A program made the translations under genes and the position numbers. DNA of 39,350 bases from JBFKMV01 sp041629655 (lineage in GTDB: Bacteria > Acidobacteriota > Polarisedimenticolia > Polarisedimenticolales > Polarisedimenticolaceae). Shown piece by piece: positions 24,915 through 34,238 of this stretch. The DNA lies in the NCBI GenBank assembly GCA_041629655.1, contig JBFKMV010000024.1, positions 1 through 39,350 on the forward strand, in the 5' to 3' direction. Below the pieces are notes generated by a model. That model saw only the letters and a program-made list of their open reading frames with translations, was not told the origin of the DNA and searched no databases. How positions within the stretch are numbered: the first letter of the stretch is position 1; each line of letters opens with the position of its first letter.

Positions 24915-26990
24915 TCAGTCGATCAGTCGATCGTGGTGCAGCGCGATCAGGTTCTGCGGCACGGGCCGGTAGTCCAGCGGCTCCAGCGAGAACGACCCGC
25001 GGCCCTGGGTCTGGGAGCGCAGCACGGTCAGGTAGCCGAACATGTCGCCGATCGGGACCACGCCGTGGATCAGCACGTTGCCCTTGTGGAAGGCCGTCTC
25101 CTCGACGACCGCCCGGCGCTGCCCGAGCGTCTTCACGACGGCGCCGAGGTTGTCCTCCGGCACCCGCACCTCGAGCCGGCCGTAGGGCTCCAGCACCGCC
25201 GAGCCGGCCTGCCGCAGCGCCTCGCGGAACGCCATGCTGGTCGCCGAGTTGAGCGCGATCTCCGGCTGCCCGACGTCGTCGTAGCGCGCCGCCAGCAGGC
25301 GGGCGCGGATGCCGGTCACCGGGTAGCCGTAGAGGCCGCCCCCGTCCGCCGCGTTGCGCAGCGTCTCGAGCAGCCCGGGCACGAAGCCCTGGGGCAGCTC
25401 GCCGTCCCCGAGGCCGCTGGCCACCTCGACCGGCGCGCCCGCGACGGTCAGCGGCCCCAGCTCGACCTCGACCCGGGCGAACAGCACGTCGTTGCCGATC
25501 TTGCGGCGGTACTCGGCATGCGCCCGGGCGGACTGCCGGGCGGTCTCGCGGTACGAGACCCGCGGCTTGCCGTACAGCACCTCGATGCCCAGGTCGCGCT
25601 GCATGTGTCCCAGCACCACCTCGAGGTGCAGCTCGCCCATGCCGGACAGCAGCGTCTGCCCGGTCTCGTCCGAAACGGCGACCCTGAGCGTCGGATCCTC
25701 GCGCTCGACCCGCCGCAGCACCTCGGCGAACCGGTCGCGGTCGGCGCTCAGGCGGGGCTCGACCGCGATCGAGACCACGGTCGCGGGGAACCGGATCGGC
25801 TCCAGCAACACCGGCGCGTCCTGGTCGCACAGCGTGTCACCGGTGATCGAGCTCGACAGCCCGTCCATCGCGACGATGTCGCCGGCGACGATCTCCTTGA
25901 GCGGCTCCCCGCGGTCGGCGTGGATGCGCAGGATCCGTCGCAGCCGTTCCTGCCGCCCGGTGCGCGGGTTCCAGGCCCGGTCTCCCGAGCCGAGACGACC
26001 CGAGTAGACCCGTACGTAGAAACGGTCGGTCGCGCTGACCGCCGAGACCTTGAAGATCAGCGCGGCGAACGGCGCGTCGGGATCGGGGGCGCGGCGAACC
26101 TCCGAGCCGTCGCGCGGGTCGTGACCCTCGATCGGCGGGACGTCCAGCGGCGACGGCAGATAACGGCACACCGCGTCCAGTACCGGCTGCACGCCGGCGT
26201 TGCGCAGCGCCGCGCCGCACAGCACGCCGACCGCTCCGCGTTTCAGCGTGGCGGCGCGGATCGCGGCGTGCAGGTCGCCCGGCGTGATCTCGCGATCGGC
26301 CAGGAACAGCTCGGCCAGCGGGTCGTGGTGATCCGCCAGCGCCTCGACCATCGCCTCGCGGCGCTCGCCGGCGGCTGCCCGGAGCCGCTCGGGAATCTCC
26401 AGCACCTCGACGTCCTTGCCCAGCGACTCGGCGTCGAAGGTCAGGTAGCGCTGCTCGACCAGGTCCACGATGCCGCGAAACTGCTCGCCCTCCCCGTCGG
26501 GAAACTGCAGCGCGATCGGCCGGGCCCCGAGCCGTTCGCGGATCGAGGCCACCGACCCGTCGAAATCCGCGCCGACGCGGTCGAGCTTGTTGACGAAACA
26601 GATCCGCGGGACACGGTAGCGGTCGGCCTGGTGCCACACCGTCTCGGACTGCGGCTCGACGCCCTCGACCCCGTCGAACACCACCACCGCCCCGTCCAGC
26701 ACGCGCAACGAGCGCTCGACCTCGGCGGTGAAGTCCACGTGGCCCGGCGTATCGATCAGGTTGATCTGGTGCTCGTTCCAGAACAGCGTGGTGGCGGCGG
26801 CGGAGATCGTGATGCCGCGGTCCCGCTCGTCCTCGCGGTAGTCCATCACCGCCTCGCCGTCGTGCACCTCGCCGAGCTTGTGGCTCTTGCCGGCGTAGTA
26901 CAGGAACCGCTCGGTGGTGGTGGTCTTCCCGGCGTCGATGTGCGCCACGATGCCGATGTTTCGGACGAGCTCTCGCGCGGTATGACTCAT
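24915..26990 (-). CDS. Elongation factor G paralogue (EF-G family translational GTPase)
   Basis: A 691-residue EF-G with all G motifs: AHIDAGKTTTTERFL, RGITISAAATTLFW, DTPGHVDF, NKLDRVGADFD, then a G-prime region and domain II. Domain III carries LLSGMGELHLEVVLGHMQRD. Domain IV is unusual: the canonical GGRGQYGHV loop is replaced by AEYRRKIGNDVLFARVEVEL. Domain V ends with the usual DMFGYLTVLRSQTQGRGSF. Canonical EF-G drives translocation; paralogues with altered domain IV, such as the spdEFG2/mtEFG2 class, act mainly in ribosome recycling, so this copy may not be the main translocase. It follows a HEAT-repeat gene by 39 nt, away from any str operon, which also argues for a second copy. Confidence 0.9.
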   Translation of the reverse strand: MSHTARELVRNIGIVAHIDAGKTTTTERFLYYAGKSHKLGEVHDGEAVMDYREDERDRGITISAAATTLFWNEHQINLIDTPGHVDFTAEVERSLRVLDGAVVVFDGVEGVEPQSETVWHQADRYRVPRICFVNKLDRVGADFDGSVASIRERLGARPIALQFPDGEGEQFRGIVDLVEQRYLTFDAESLGKDVEVLEIPERLRAAAGERREAMVEALADHHDPLAELFLADREITPGDLHAAIRAATLKRGAVGVLCGAALRNAGVQPVLDAVCRYLPSPLDVPPIEGHDPRDGSEVRRAPDPDAPFAALIFKVSAVSATDRFYVRVYSGRLGSGDRAWNPRTGRQERLRRILRIHADRGEPLKEIVAGDIVAMDGLSSSITGDTLCDQDAPVLLEPIRFPATVVSIAVEPRLSADRDRFAEVLRRVEREDPTLRVAVSDETGQTLLSGMGELHLEVVLGHMQRDLGIEVLYGKPRVSYRETARQSARAHAEYRRKIGNDVLFARVEVELGPLTVAGAPVEVASGLGDGELPQGFVPGLLETLRNAADGGGLYGYPVTGIRARLLAARYDDVGQPEIALNSATSMAFREALRQAGSAVLEPYGRLEVRVPEDNLGAVVKTLGQRRAVVEETAFHKGNVLIHGVVPIGDMFGYLTVLRSQTQGRGSFSLEPLDYRPVPQNLIALHHDRLID

Positions 26991-27029
26991 ACGGTGGGTC
27001 GACGTGTGGGACGGGCGCTCGCGGCGCGC

Positions 27030-28730
27030 CTACATCACGTACTTGCTGCCTCCGGGCTCGTCCGGGGTGTCGTCGTCGCCGAGCTCGCGGTCCTGGCGGG
27101 CGCGCTCGTCCTCGATCGCCTGGAGGATCTCCTCCTCCTCGGGGATCCGCACGTTGTGGATCGAGGCCAGCAGCAGCACGCTGTGGCCGACCATCACGGG
27201 GTCTTCGTCGAGCCAGTCGCGGAGCGGCTCGATCAGGTCGTCGCTGCCGAACAGGCTGACCCACTCGGCGGTCGTCCCCGGCCCGACCTCGTGCATGAAC
27301 CACTCCAGGTTCGCCACGACGGCCTCGTACGCGCTGCGCGTTCCCAGATCGCACAGCAGTACCAGCAGGCTGTGGGCGGCGTCCGGGTCCACGGCGTCGG
27401 CCTCGATGCGGCCTCGCGCCGGCAGCACCAGCGCCTCTCCCATCCGCGACAGCGCCCGCTCGGCCGCGCCGTAGACGTAGGAGTTCTCGTCCGACAGGTA
27501 TTCCATCACCTCGGGGATGAAATGGACCGCCCGTAGCTCGCCCAGCGTCTCCAGCGCCACGACCTTGGGGAAGAACGGACCCTGCGACTCCAGCATCCTG
27601 AGGCACCACTCCTGGGCCTGGCGCGCCTGCTGCTCGTCCTCCCGGCAGACGACGGCGATCGCCTGCGGCAGCTCGGGCAGCAGGAACGCCGTCTCGACCT
27701 CGGCCAGCTCGAGCAGCTTGCCCAGGTTGCCGCGGGCGCGTCCCAGCTCGAGCGCCACGTTGCGGTAGCGAGCGACCGCGAACGCGGCCGAGAGCTGGAA
27801 GCCCAGCACCCATTGCTGGAACTGGTGGCCCAGCCGCTCGACGTCTTCGAGCACCGGCTGGGCCGAGAAGGCCGCGACCGCCGCGGTGATCCGCGCCGGC
27901 AGATCGTCGTCCGGGTCGCACTCCAGGCTCTTGGTCGCCGTCTTCGTCCAGTCGGCGATCGAGCGCGTGATCTCGGCGAGATCGCCCGCGCGGAAGCGCT
28001 GGCCGAGATGGCGGATCGTGCCCTCGCCCATCGCGGTCAGCACGTCGCAATCGTAACCGGACTCGACGGCCTTGATCGTCTTGCGCAACTCCATCTTGCC
28101 CGAGGGCCCGGTGCGGAAGCACCAACCGGCATCGTCGATCTGCAGCGCGTCCATCAACGTCCGGAACGCCTCGCCGGCCCGGTGCGAGCCCTTCCACTGC
28201 AGGGCGGTGACGAAGCGGTTCAACAGCTCGGGCACCTCGGCGGTCTCGACGACCTTCAGCGCGCCGCGCAACGCCGAGGGATCCGCCAGCAGCTCGGGCT
28301 TGCGGGTCACGTACTCGCGCACCAGCTCGCGCGCGTCCCGCGTTCCCAGATCCGCCAGGGCCTTGACGATCACGCCCAGCGCGGGCTCGTTGAGGTCGCC
28401 GCGCTGAAGCGCCGCGCGGGCCAGCTCGACGGTGCTGGCGTAGCCCAACCGCGCCAACGCCTGGAGACACAGCCCCGGGGTCAGGCCGCGCAGCAGGCGG
28501 AACCCGCGAACCAGGATCGCGTGGTTGTCGGCGTTGCCGTGCTCGCCCAGGTGCCGGGCCACCATGGTCGGGGTGGCCTCGTGGTCGTCGAGCAGGAACC
28601 CGGCGATCGCGTCGCAGCACTCGCTCGGAAAGTGCCGGATCAGCCGGTCGATCGCCCAGTAGCGGACCTCCGGGTCCTCCCACTTGGTGAACCGGACCAG
28701 CTCGTCGAAGCTCCACAACATCCGCGACAT
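27030..28730 (-). CDS. HEAT-repeat protein of unknown role
   Basis: A 566-residue, almost wholly helical, soluble protein. Its N-terminal 180 residues and the region from about 400 to 545 show repeated helical pairs of HEAT type, for example KWEDPEVRYWAIDRLIRHFP, DRDARELVREY-like helices, and ALETLGELRAVHFIPEVMEYL followed by SYVYGAAERALSRMG. No catalytic motif, signal peptide or membrane segment is seen. The acidic C-terminus (ELGDDDTPDEPGG) is probably flexible. ATG at 28728-28730 has GGAGGG 4 nt upstream, which decides it over earlier in-frame starts. The EF-G paralogue follows 39 nt later; a role as a scaffold for that factor or for ribosomes is only a guess. Confidence 0.75.
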   Translation of the reverse strand: MSRMLWSFDELVRFTKWEDPEVRYWAIDRLIRHFPSECCDAIAGFLLDDHEATPTMVARHLGEHGNADNHAILVRGFRLLRGLTPGLCLQALARLGYASTVELARAALQRGDLNEPALGVIVKALADLGTRDARELVREYVTRKPELLADPSALRGALKVVETAEVPELLNRFVTALQWKGSHRAGEAFRTLMDALQIDDAGWCFRTGPSGKMELRKTIKAVESGYDCDVLTAMGEGTIRHLGQRFRAGDLAEITRSIADWTKTATKSLECDPDDDLPARITAAVAAFSAQPVLEDVERLGHQFQQWVLGFQLSAAFAVARYRNVALELGRARGNLGKLLELAEVETAFLLPELPQAIAVVCREDEQQARQAQEWCLRMLESQGPFFPKVVALETLGELRAVHFIPEVMEYLSDENSYVYGAAERALSRMGEALVLPARGRIEADAVDPDAAHSLLVLLCDLGTRSAYEAVVANLEWFMHEVGPGTTAEWVSLFGSDDLIEPLRDWLDEDPVMVGHSVLLLASIHNVRIPEEEEILQAIEDERARQDRELGDDDTPDEPGGSKYVM

Positions 28731-28755
28731 CAAACCCTCCGCATCGAGGGGCTCG

Positions 28756-28784
28756 ATTCTAGCATCGCACACGCGCGGTGTCGG
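28756..28784 (-). promoter_or_regulatory. Extended -10 promoter of the HEAT/EF-G operon
   Basis: Minus strand: CCGACA (28779-28784), a 17-nt spacer and TAGAAT (28756-28761), with TGC just before the -10, giving an extended -10. Five of six matches in the -10 and four of six in the -35. Transcription would start near 28749, about 19 nt before the ATG. Confidence 0.6.
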
Positions 28785-28786
28785 GC

Positions 28787-31700
28787 TCAGTAACCGATCC
28801 GCAGGCCCAGCTCGAACGATCGCGCCGGGCCGGCGGGACCGCTGGCGCGCCCGAAATTCCTGGAGGTGATCCGTCCCTCGGGCGGACCCGCGTTGAAGCG
28901 GTCGAGCAGGTTGAACACCTGGATGAAGAACGCGCCCTTGACCCGCTCGCTCGCGAACGGCTTGGTCAATCGCAGGTCGACCTGGGCCAGGTCGGAGTCG
29001 GCGAAGCGCAGCTCGGACAGCGGGGCCAACCCCTCCTTGACCCGGATCGCGTTCACGGTCTCGAGCGAGATCCGGTCGCCGGCGTTGCGGCCCACTCCGG
29101 ACGGCCGGTCGTTGTTGAGCCCGTCACGGTTCTCGTCGCGCCCGGTGGTGACGTTGAACGGGACCTCCGAGGCGTACTGGACCACGGCCGAGAGCCGCAA
29201 ACCCCACCACGGGAGCCCCGTCTCGCCCGAGAACACGAAGCGGTGCCGGCGGTCGGCATCCGAGAGGCCCCGCTCGGTGCGCAACGCGTCCGAGTTCATC
29301 GGCAGGCTGATCCCGCCCTTCAGCGGGTCCGAGCCGAGGTCGCGGGCGCGCGACCAGTTGTACGAGACGGAGTACCAGCCGTCGTCGCCGCGCCAGCGCC
29401 AACCCACGTCGTACCCGCTGTACCAGCTGCGTCCCTCGGTGGTGATGGCGGCGATCGACCCCGTCGTGTCGTCACGGTGCCGCGGGAATCCGACGCAGGG
29501 GTCCGGGTGCGGGAGCTGCTGGATCGAACCGTCCACGCACTCCAGCTCGACGACCGGGTTGAGGTCGCGCATCAGCGGCACGTGGTGTCCCAGCGCGCGG
29601 ATCGCGTTGGCGCTGAGCGCGCCGCGCGAGCCGAACTCGCGGTCGAAGCCCAGCGTGTACTGCACGGTGTACGGCGTGTCCAGCTCGGGGGCGGTCGAGA
29701 AGCGCAGGATCAGCTCGTCCGGAAACTCCAGCCTGCGCTCGACGATGTCCCGCCAGGCGTCGATGCCGTTCTCGGCGATGAACTGCGCCGCGGCGTGCTC
29801 GGTGACCTCGAAGGTCAGGCCCTGGATGAAGGCCAGGCCGATCTCGGTGCCCGAGGTGATCGCGGCCACCGCCGGAAAGGCCAGCACCAGCTTGTCGTGG
29901 AAGATCCCGGCGCCGCCCCGGATCACGGTGCGCCCGTCACGGCGGGGCGTGAAGGTGAACCCGAACCGCGGCGCCACGTTGTCGCTGTCGCGGCCGGCGC
30001 CGCCGTTGGGAATCGTCGAGGCGACCCGCGCGTCGTCGGGCAGGGTGAAGCTGCGCACGTCGTAGCGCAGCCCGTAGTCCAGCAACAGCCGCGGGGTGGC
30101 CTGCCAGCGGTCCTGCGCGAACAGCCCCAGCTGCGTGTCGTCCAGGGTCGCGCGCGGCTCGCCGAAGATGTAGGTGAACACCAGCGGGTAGGTGTAGATG
30201 AAGCCGGGCTCGTCGATCAGACCGTCGCCGTCGTCGTCGACGCCCGCCTCGCCGGGGCAGTCGATCGGCATCCGCGAATCGGCCGGATTGACCTGGTTGG
30301 CCACGATGTCGCCGCAGTCGCCGGGCTCGAACGGGTCGTCGGTGGTGTAGAGGAAGTTCCCCGCGGGATTGAAACGGGCGTGGATCCGGGTCCGGCTGCG
30401 CGTCACGTCCAGGCCGAACTTCAACGTGTGACGGTCGCGGCGCCAGGTCAGGTTCTCGACGAGCTGGATCCGTTGCTCCTCGCGCTCCTGCAGGTTGAGC
30501 TGGTTGCCGCCGTAGTTGCCCGAGGGCCGCTCGGCGCCGGGCAGCGAGGAGTTGGCCCGCTGGTCGAAGTCCGAGCCGCCGACGAGCAGCCGGGCCTCGT
30601 TGAGCAGTCGGTCCGAGACCACGGAGGTCAGCGACGCGGCGAGCTGGACGTCGCGCTCGTCGATGCGGAAACCGAACTCGTCGGTGAACGCCCCGCCGAC
30701 GTTGACGTCGCGGGTCACCCGGTCGTCGGCCGACAGCCGCACCATCAACAGCTGCGAGTCGCCGAGATTGAAGTCGGTGCGCAGGAACAGGTTGTCGCTG
30801 CGCCCGGGGGCGACGGTGTAGCCGCCGAGCTCGCCGGTTCCCGTGACGCCGATGAACGGGACGATCTCGTCCTGCTCCTGGTGCTCGTAGGCCAGGAAGT
30901 AGAACGCCCGGTCGCGCTTGAGCGGTCCGCCGAAGCGGAAGCCGCCCTGGAACGCGGACGGCCGGCGCTGGGCCTCGCCGGGCGGCAGCGTGCGCAGGAA
31001 ATCCCCTTCGTCGTTCCAGGCCTCGGTCGCGCCCTGCACGAAGAACTCGCCGCCGGGGTCGTTGCTCCCCTGGTGGGTCAGGATGTTCAGCACGCCTCCC
31101 GAGGCGCGGCCGAACTCCGGCGAGTACTGGTGCGTCAGCACCACGAACTCGCGGATCACCTGCTGGGAGAAGAACGCGTTGAGCGTCGTGCCGCTGGTCT
31201 GGTCGTTGTTGTCGAGCCCGTCGACCAGGAACGAGTTCGAGCGGCCGGTCTGGCCGTTGACCACGAACACCGATCCGCGCTCGCCGTAGAAGTTGCCCGC
31301 CGGGGCGACCTGGACCGAGGCGTCGAGCAGCGCCAGCTCGGTCACGTTGCGTCCGCCGATCGGCAGCACCTCGGTCTGCTCGCCCCGGATTCGCAGCTCT
31401 CCGCCGGAGCGGTGGCGATCGACCAGCGGCGCCTCGGCGACGACCCGCAGCTCTTCACGCAACCCGGTTCCGACGGTGAAGTCGAGACGCAACGTCTGCT
31501 GCAACGCCAGCGAGACGCTGCGCGACTCGCTGGGGCTGCCGTCGGGCAACCGGGCCACCACCGTCCAGCGGCCCGGCGCGAGCAGGTCCATGCGGTACTC
31601 GCCCCGGGCGTCGGTCAACGCGCTGCGCATCAGGCCCGTCGCCTCGGAGCGCGCCTGGACCACGGCCTCGACCACCGGTTGGCCCTCGGTGGTGCGGACG

Positions 31701-31801
31701 CTGCCGGCCAGCGATGCGGACGTCGTCTGCGCCGCCGCCGGCGGTGCCAGGAGGAGCATCAGAACCGCCGCGCCCCACAACGCGGCTCCGGATCTGCTCA
31801 T
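28787..31801 (-). CDS. TonB-dependent outer-membrane receptor, Oar-like
   Basis: A 1004-residue outer-membrane receptor. A signal peptide (LWGAAVLMLLLAPPAAAQ, cleavage near residue 24) is followed by a carboxypeptidase-regulatory-like domain (about residues 28-105, SLAGSVRTTEGQPVVEAVV ... DARGEYRMDLLAPGRW). The plug domain has VFVVNGQTGRSNSFLVDGLD and SPEFGRASGGVLNI. A beta-barrel follows and ends with the aromatic C-terminus FELGLRIGY. This architecture is shared with Oar-type receptors common in Acidobacteriota and Myxococcota. They take up large ligands or act in surface-protein secretion using TonB energy; the ligand here is unknown. The ATG comes 1 nt after the stop of the secreted FN3 gene, so the two are surely co-expressed. 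Confidence 0.92.
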   Translation of the reverse strand: MSRSGAALWGAAVLMLLLAPPAAAQTTSASLAGSVRTTEGQPVVEAVVQARSEATGLMRSALTDARGEYRMDLLAPGRWTVVARLPDGSPSESRSVSLALQQTLRLDFTVGTGLREELRVVAEAPLVDRHRSGGELRIRGEQTEVLPIGGRNVTELALLDASVQVAPAGNFYGERGSVFVVNGQTGRSNSFLVDGLDNNDQTSGTTLNAFFSQQVIREFVVLTHQYSPEFGRASGGVLNILTHQGSNDPGGEFFVQGATEAWNDEGDFLRTLPPGEAQRRPSAFQGGFRFGGPLKRDRAFYFLAYEHQEQDEIVPFIGVTGTGELGGYTVAPGRSDNLFLRTDFNLGDSQLLMVRLSADDRVTRDVNVGGAFTDEFGFRIDERDVQLAASLTSVVSDRLLNEARLLVGGSDFDQRANSSLPGAERPSGNYGGNQLNLQEREEQRIQLVENLTWRRDRHTLKFGLDVTRSRTRIHARFNPAGNFLYTTDDPFEPGDCGDIVANQVNPADSRMPIDCPGEAGVDDDGDGLIDEPGFIYTYPLVFTYIFGEPRATLDDTQLGLFAQDRWQATPRLLLDYGLRYDVRSFTLPDDARVASTIPNGGAGRDSDNVAPRFGFTFTPRRDGRTVIRGGAGIFHDKLVLAFPAVAAITSGTEIGLAFIQGLTFEVTEHAAAQFIAENGIDAWRDIVERRLEFPDELILRFSTAPELDTPYTVQYTLGFDREFGSRGALSANAIRALGHHVPLMRDLNPVVELECVDGSIQQLPHPDPCVGFPRHRDDTTGSIAAITTEGRSWYSGYDVGWRWRGDDGWYSVSYNWSRARDLGSDPLKGGISLPMNSDALRTERGLSDADRRHRFVFSGETGLPWWGLRLSAVVQYASEVPFNVTTGRDENRDGLNNDRPSGVGRNAGDRISLETVNAIRVKEGLAPLSELRFADSDLAQVDLRLTKPFASERVKGAFFIQVFNLLDRFNAGPPEGRITSRNFGRASGPAGPARSFELGLRIGY

Positions 31802-31802
31802 G

Positions 31803-34175
31803 TCAACGCCCGTAGTGTCCCCACGGCCCGTCGCCGCCCGATCCGGTGGCGACGACGAGGAAGAAGGTCTCGGTCGGACTTCCCGACCAGCAGGTCGTCA
31901 GCCCGACCTGCGCGACCTCGGTGAAGCCGGCGTCGGATTCCGGCGTATCCGCGCCGAGCACACGGTACCCCGTCAGGCAGGGGTCCACCGCCGCGTCCCA
32001 GCATATCTCGCATCCCCCGCCTTCGGGCTTGTCGATCACGAGATTCTGAACCTCGACCGTCGGCGTGCAGGCGCCGCCGGTGGTGGTGCCCTGCACCTCG
32101 ACCGGGTAGATCTTGTCGGGGTCGCCGGAGACCTGGGTCGGGTAGCGGATGCTCTCGTAGGTCGTGGTGACCGCGCTCAAGGGATCCGTGTAGGCCGAGC
32201 GCGAGGTGACCGTGACGAAGTACGTCGTGCCGGGCTGGAGCCCGCTGAGCGTGGCGCTGGTCCCGGCGCCGGTGAAGGTCAAGGTCGATCCGTCGCCACA
32301 GGGCAGGCTCAGCGAGTTGCAGGCGTAGTCGTCGGCCGCCCCGGAGTCGGTGTCCCAGTAGACCACGTAGTCCTGGATCCGATGGGTGTCGTTGCCCGGA
32401 TCCCACGACAGGTCCAGCGTCGTGTCGGTCACGCCGTCGACCTGGATCGCCAGCGGCGGGAACAGGCCGTAGCTGATGTACGTGGCGGCCAGCTTGTCGA
32501 AGCTCGTGGCGTCGGGGACCTCCTGGGCCGACTGCAGCAGGATCACGGTGCCGAGGTGCGGCACCTGCCACATGTAGATCACCGTGCGGACCTCGTCGAC
32601 CTTGTTGCCGAACAGGCCGTCGTCGCAGTCGTCGCCGCTGTAGATGCAGGTGTCCATGACGTTCTTGACCAGCAGCGCGTTGAGGGTGTGGCCGGAGGGC
32701 AGCGTGACCACGCCTCCCTTCTGGACCTCGATCGATTGCTTGCCCAGGTGGTCGGAACAGGCCTTGGCCCAGAGGTCGTCGGCGAAGAGGCCGGGCGCGC
32801 CGCAGCGGCGGTTGTAGAACACCTGGTCACACGTGAACACCGGCGACTCCCAGGAGTCCAGCGCCTGCATGTACCAACCGCCGGCGTCCTGATGGGGGAA
32901 CCGCCACAGCGGGTTCTCCGGGCGGTCGAACTGGACGCACGGCCCGCTGCGGCCGGCGTCGGTGCAATCCTGGTTGGTGTCGCAGACCAGGCCGGGATCG
33001 TCGTTGCAACCCTTGGCCGAGACGAAGCAGAAGCTGCTCTCGCCACCGCCGAACAGGCCGCCGCGGTCCTCACGCTGCGCCCCCGCGCGCAGCCAGATCG
33101 TGGCCCCCTCGACGACGTCGTCGGTGCGCTCGGTGACCTGGTTGTTGACGTAGCGCTGCCCGCCGCCGAGCTCCTCGTCGCGGCGGCCGAGCACGCGCGC
33201 GCCGACCGGCGTGTAGCCGCAGCGGGCGGTGTTGCAGGTTTCGGTGGCGTCGACGGGCACCGCGGTCGAGTTCTGCTCGGTGCCGGTCGTGGTGCCCGAG
33301 AAGTCCCAGGTGTCGGCGGCGACCAGCGCGCCGATCGTCGCGTAGGCGTCGGGCGTCAGCGAGGAGACCCAGGCGCCGCAGTTGTTGGTGGCGCCGGTAC
33401 AATCCGACTCCTGGGTGCAGGCGTTGCCCTCGCTGGCCCCGCTGGCGCAGACCTCGCGCCGGTTCCAGCCGACCAGCAGGTCGCGGAACGCGGGCTGCTC
33501 CAGCTCGTCGACGTAGATCTTGAGGTCGGCCGCTCCGGCCAGCACCTCGTCGACGTAGGACACGGAGGTGACGTCGAGTCGCGCCGTCCCGTCCAGCGAC
33601 ACCGGTCCGGCCACCTCGGCCACCACGCCGGCGCGGGGGTCGACCCAGCGGTGGATCAGGCTCTCGGCGACGAACGCGCGCTCCCCCGCGCGGCGGCGCG
33701 ACACCAGCGCGCGCTGCAGCAGCACCTCGCGCGGACCGGAGGGCAGGTGCACCCAGCCGATGCCGGCGCGGCGGGTCTCGATGCGCAACCGGTCGACCGA
33801 GCCGGACCGTTGCTCGTCGATCACCAGCAACGCCGTCTCTCCGGGCCGCTTGACCAGCACGGGGTCTCGATCGGGGAACAGCCACCGGGCCGCCGCGCCG
33901 TCGCCCAGCGCGTCGGAGTAGCGGGTCTCGCCGTCCACCACGACGGTCGCCGGCTCGGGACCCGGCCGCGCCGACCGCGTGCGCTCGGCCCCTGGCGCGA
34001 GCGAGGTGAGGTCCCAGCGGGTGCGCCCCTCGGGACGCAGCAGATCCGCGGGCAACGGCGCTTCGGGATCGGCCTCGATCAGCCGCACGCGCCGCTCGGT
34101 CGGCGGCTCGACCGCGGCGGCCGCGCCCGCTGCCAGCACGGTGATGATCAGCCAGATCAAAGACTTGCGTCGCAT
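31803..34175 (-). CDS. Large secreted protein with C-terminal fibronectin type III domain
   Basis: A 790-residue protein with a signal peptide (MRRKSLIWLIITVLAAGAAAA). The central region has many cysteines and small repeats with Asp (for example CTQESDCTGATNNCG and CDTNQDCTDAGRSGPC), suggesting disulfide-stabilised extracellular folds. The C-terminal third has an FN3 domain (TDTTLDLSWDPGNDTHRIQDY ... TATLSGLQPGTTYFVTVTSRS, in two parts). I do not recognise a catalytic motif. ATG at 34173-34175 gives a proper signal peptide and has a G-rich SD-like run upstream; the longer frame adds 17 non-signal residues. It is coupled to the TonB-dependent receptor by a 1-nt gap, and may be its partner or cargo. 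Confidence 0.75.
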   Translation of the reverse strand: MRRKSLIWLIITVLAAGAAAAVEPPTERRVRLIEADPEAPLPADLLRPEGRTRWDLTSLAPGAERTRSARPGPEPATVVVDGETRYSDALGDGAAARWLFPDRDPVLVKRPGETALLVIDEQRSGSVDRLRIETRRAGIGWVHLPSGPREVLLQRALVSRRRAGERAFVAESLIHRWVDPRAGVVAEVAGPVSLDGTARLDVTSVSYVDEVLAGAADLKIYVDELEQPAFRDLLVGWNRREVCASGASEGNACTQESDCTGATNNCGAWVSSLTPDAYATIGALVAADTWDFSGTTTGTEQNSTAVPVDATETCNTARCGYTPVGARVLGRRDEELGGGQRYVNNQVTERTDDVVEGATIWLRAGAQREDRGGLFGGGESSFCFVSAKGCNDDPGLVCDTNQDCTDAGRSGPCVQFDRPENPLWRFPHQDAGGWYMQALDSWESPVFTCDQVFYNRRCGAPGLFADDLWAKACSDHLGKQSIEVQKGGVVTLPSGHTLNALLVKNVMDTCIYSGDDCDDGLFGNKVDEVRTVIYMWQVPHLGTVILLQSAQEVPDATSFDKLAATYISYGLFPPLAIQVDGVTDTTLDLSWDPGNDTHRIQDYVVYWDTDSGAADDYACNSLSLPCGDGSTLTFTGAGTSATLSGLQPGTTYFVTVTSRSAYTDPLSAVTTTYESIRYPTQVSGDPDKIYPVEVQGTTTGGACTPTVEVQNLVIDKPEGGGCEICWDAAVDPCLTGYRVLGADTPESDAGFTEVAQVGLTTCWSGSPTETFFLVVATGSGGDGPWGHYGR

Positions 34176-34197
34176 GGCCACCCCCCGGTACGGGACG

Positions 34198-34226
34198 CTT
34201 TTACCTTGCCGGGGGGGCCCTGGCAA
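34198..34226 (-). promoter_or_regulatory. Candidate promoter of the FN3/TonB-receptor pair, inside a hairpin
   Basis: Minus strand: TTGCCA (34221-34226, five of six), a 17-nt spacer and TAAAAG (34198-34203, four of six). Transcription would start near 34191, about 16 nt before the FN3 gene ATG. The element lies inside the inverted repeat at 34201-34232. Confidence 0.45.
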
Positions 34227-34232
34227 GGGTAA
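34201..34232. terminator. Inverted repeat between TatT and FN3 genes, possible terminator
   Basis: TTACCTTGCC (34201-34210) pairs with GGCAAGGGTAA (34222-34232) with one bulged base and an 11-nt loop. It sits directly after the TatT stop. There is no T-tract on the minus strand, so it is a weak terminator by the usual rule; it may instead act on the overlapping promoter. Confidence 0.4.
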
Positions 34233-34238
34233 CGCTGT

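Noticed and set aside
28778..31924. Plus-strand frame of 1048 codons opposite the TonB-dependent receptor
   Set aside because: The receptor has a signal peptide, plug and aromatic C-terminus; the opposite frame shows no motif.
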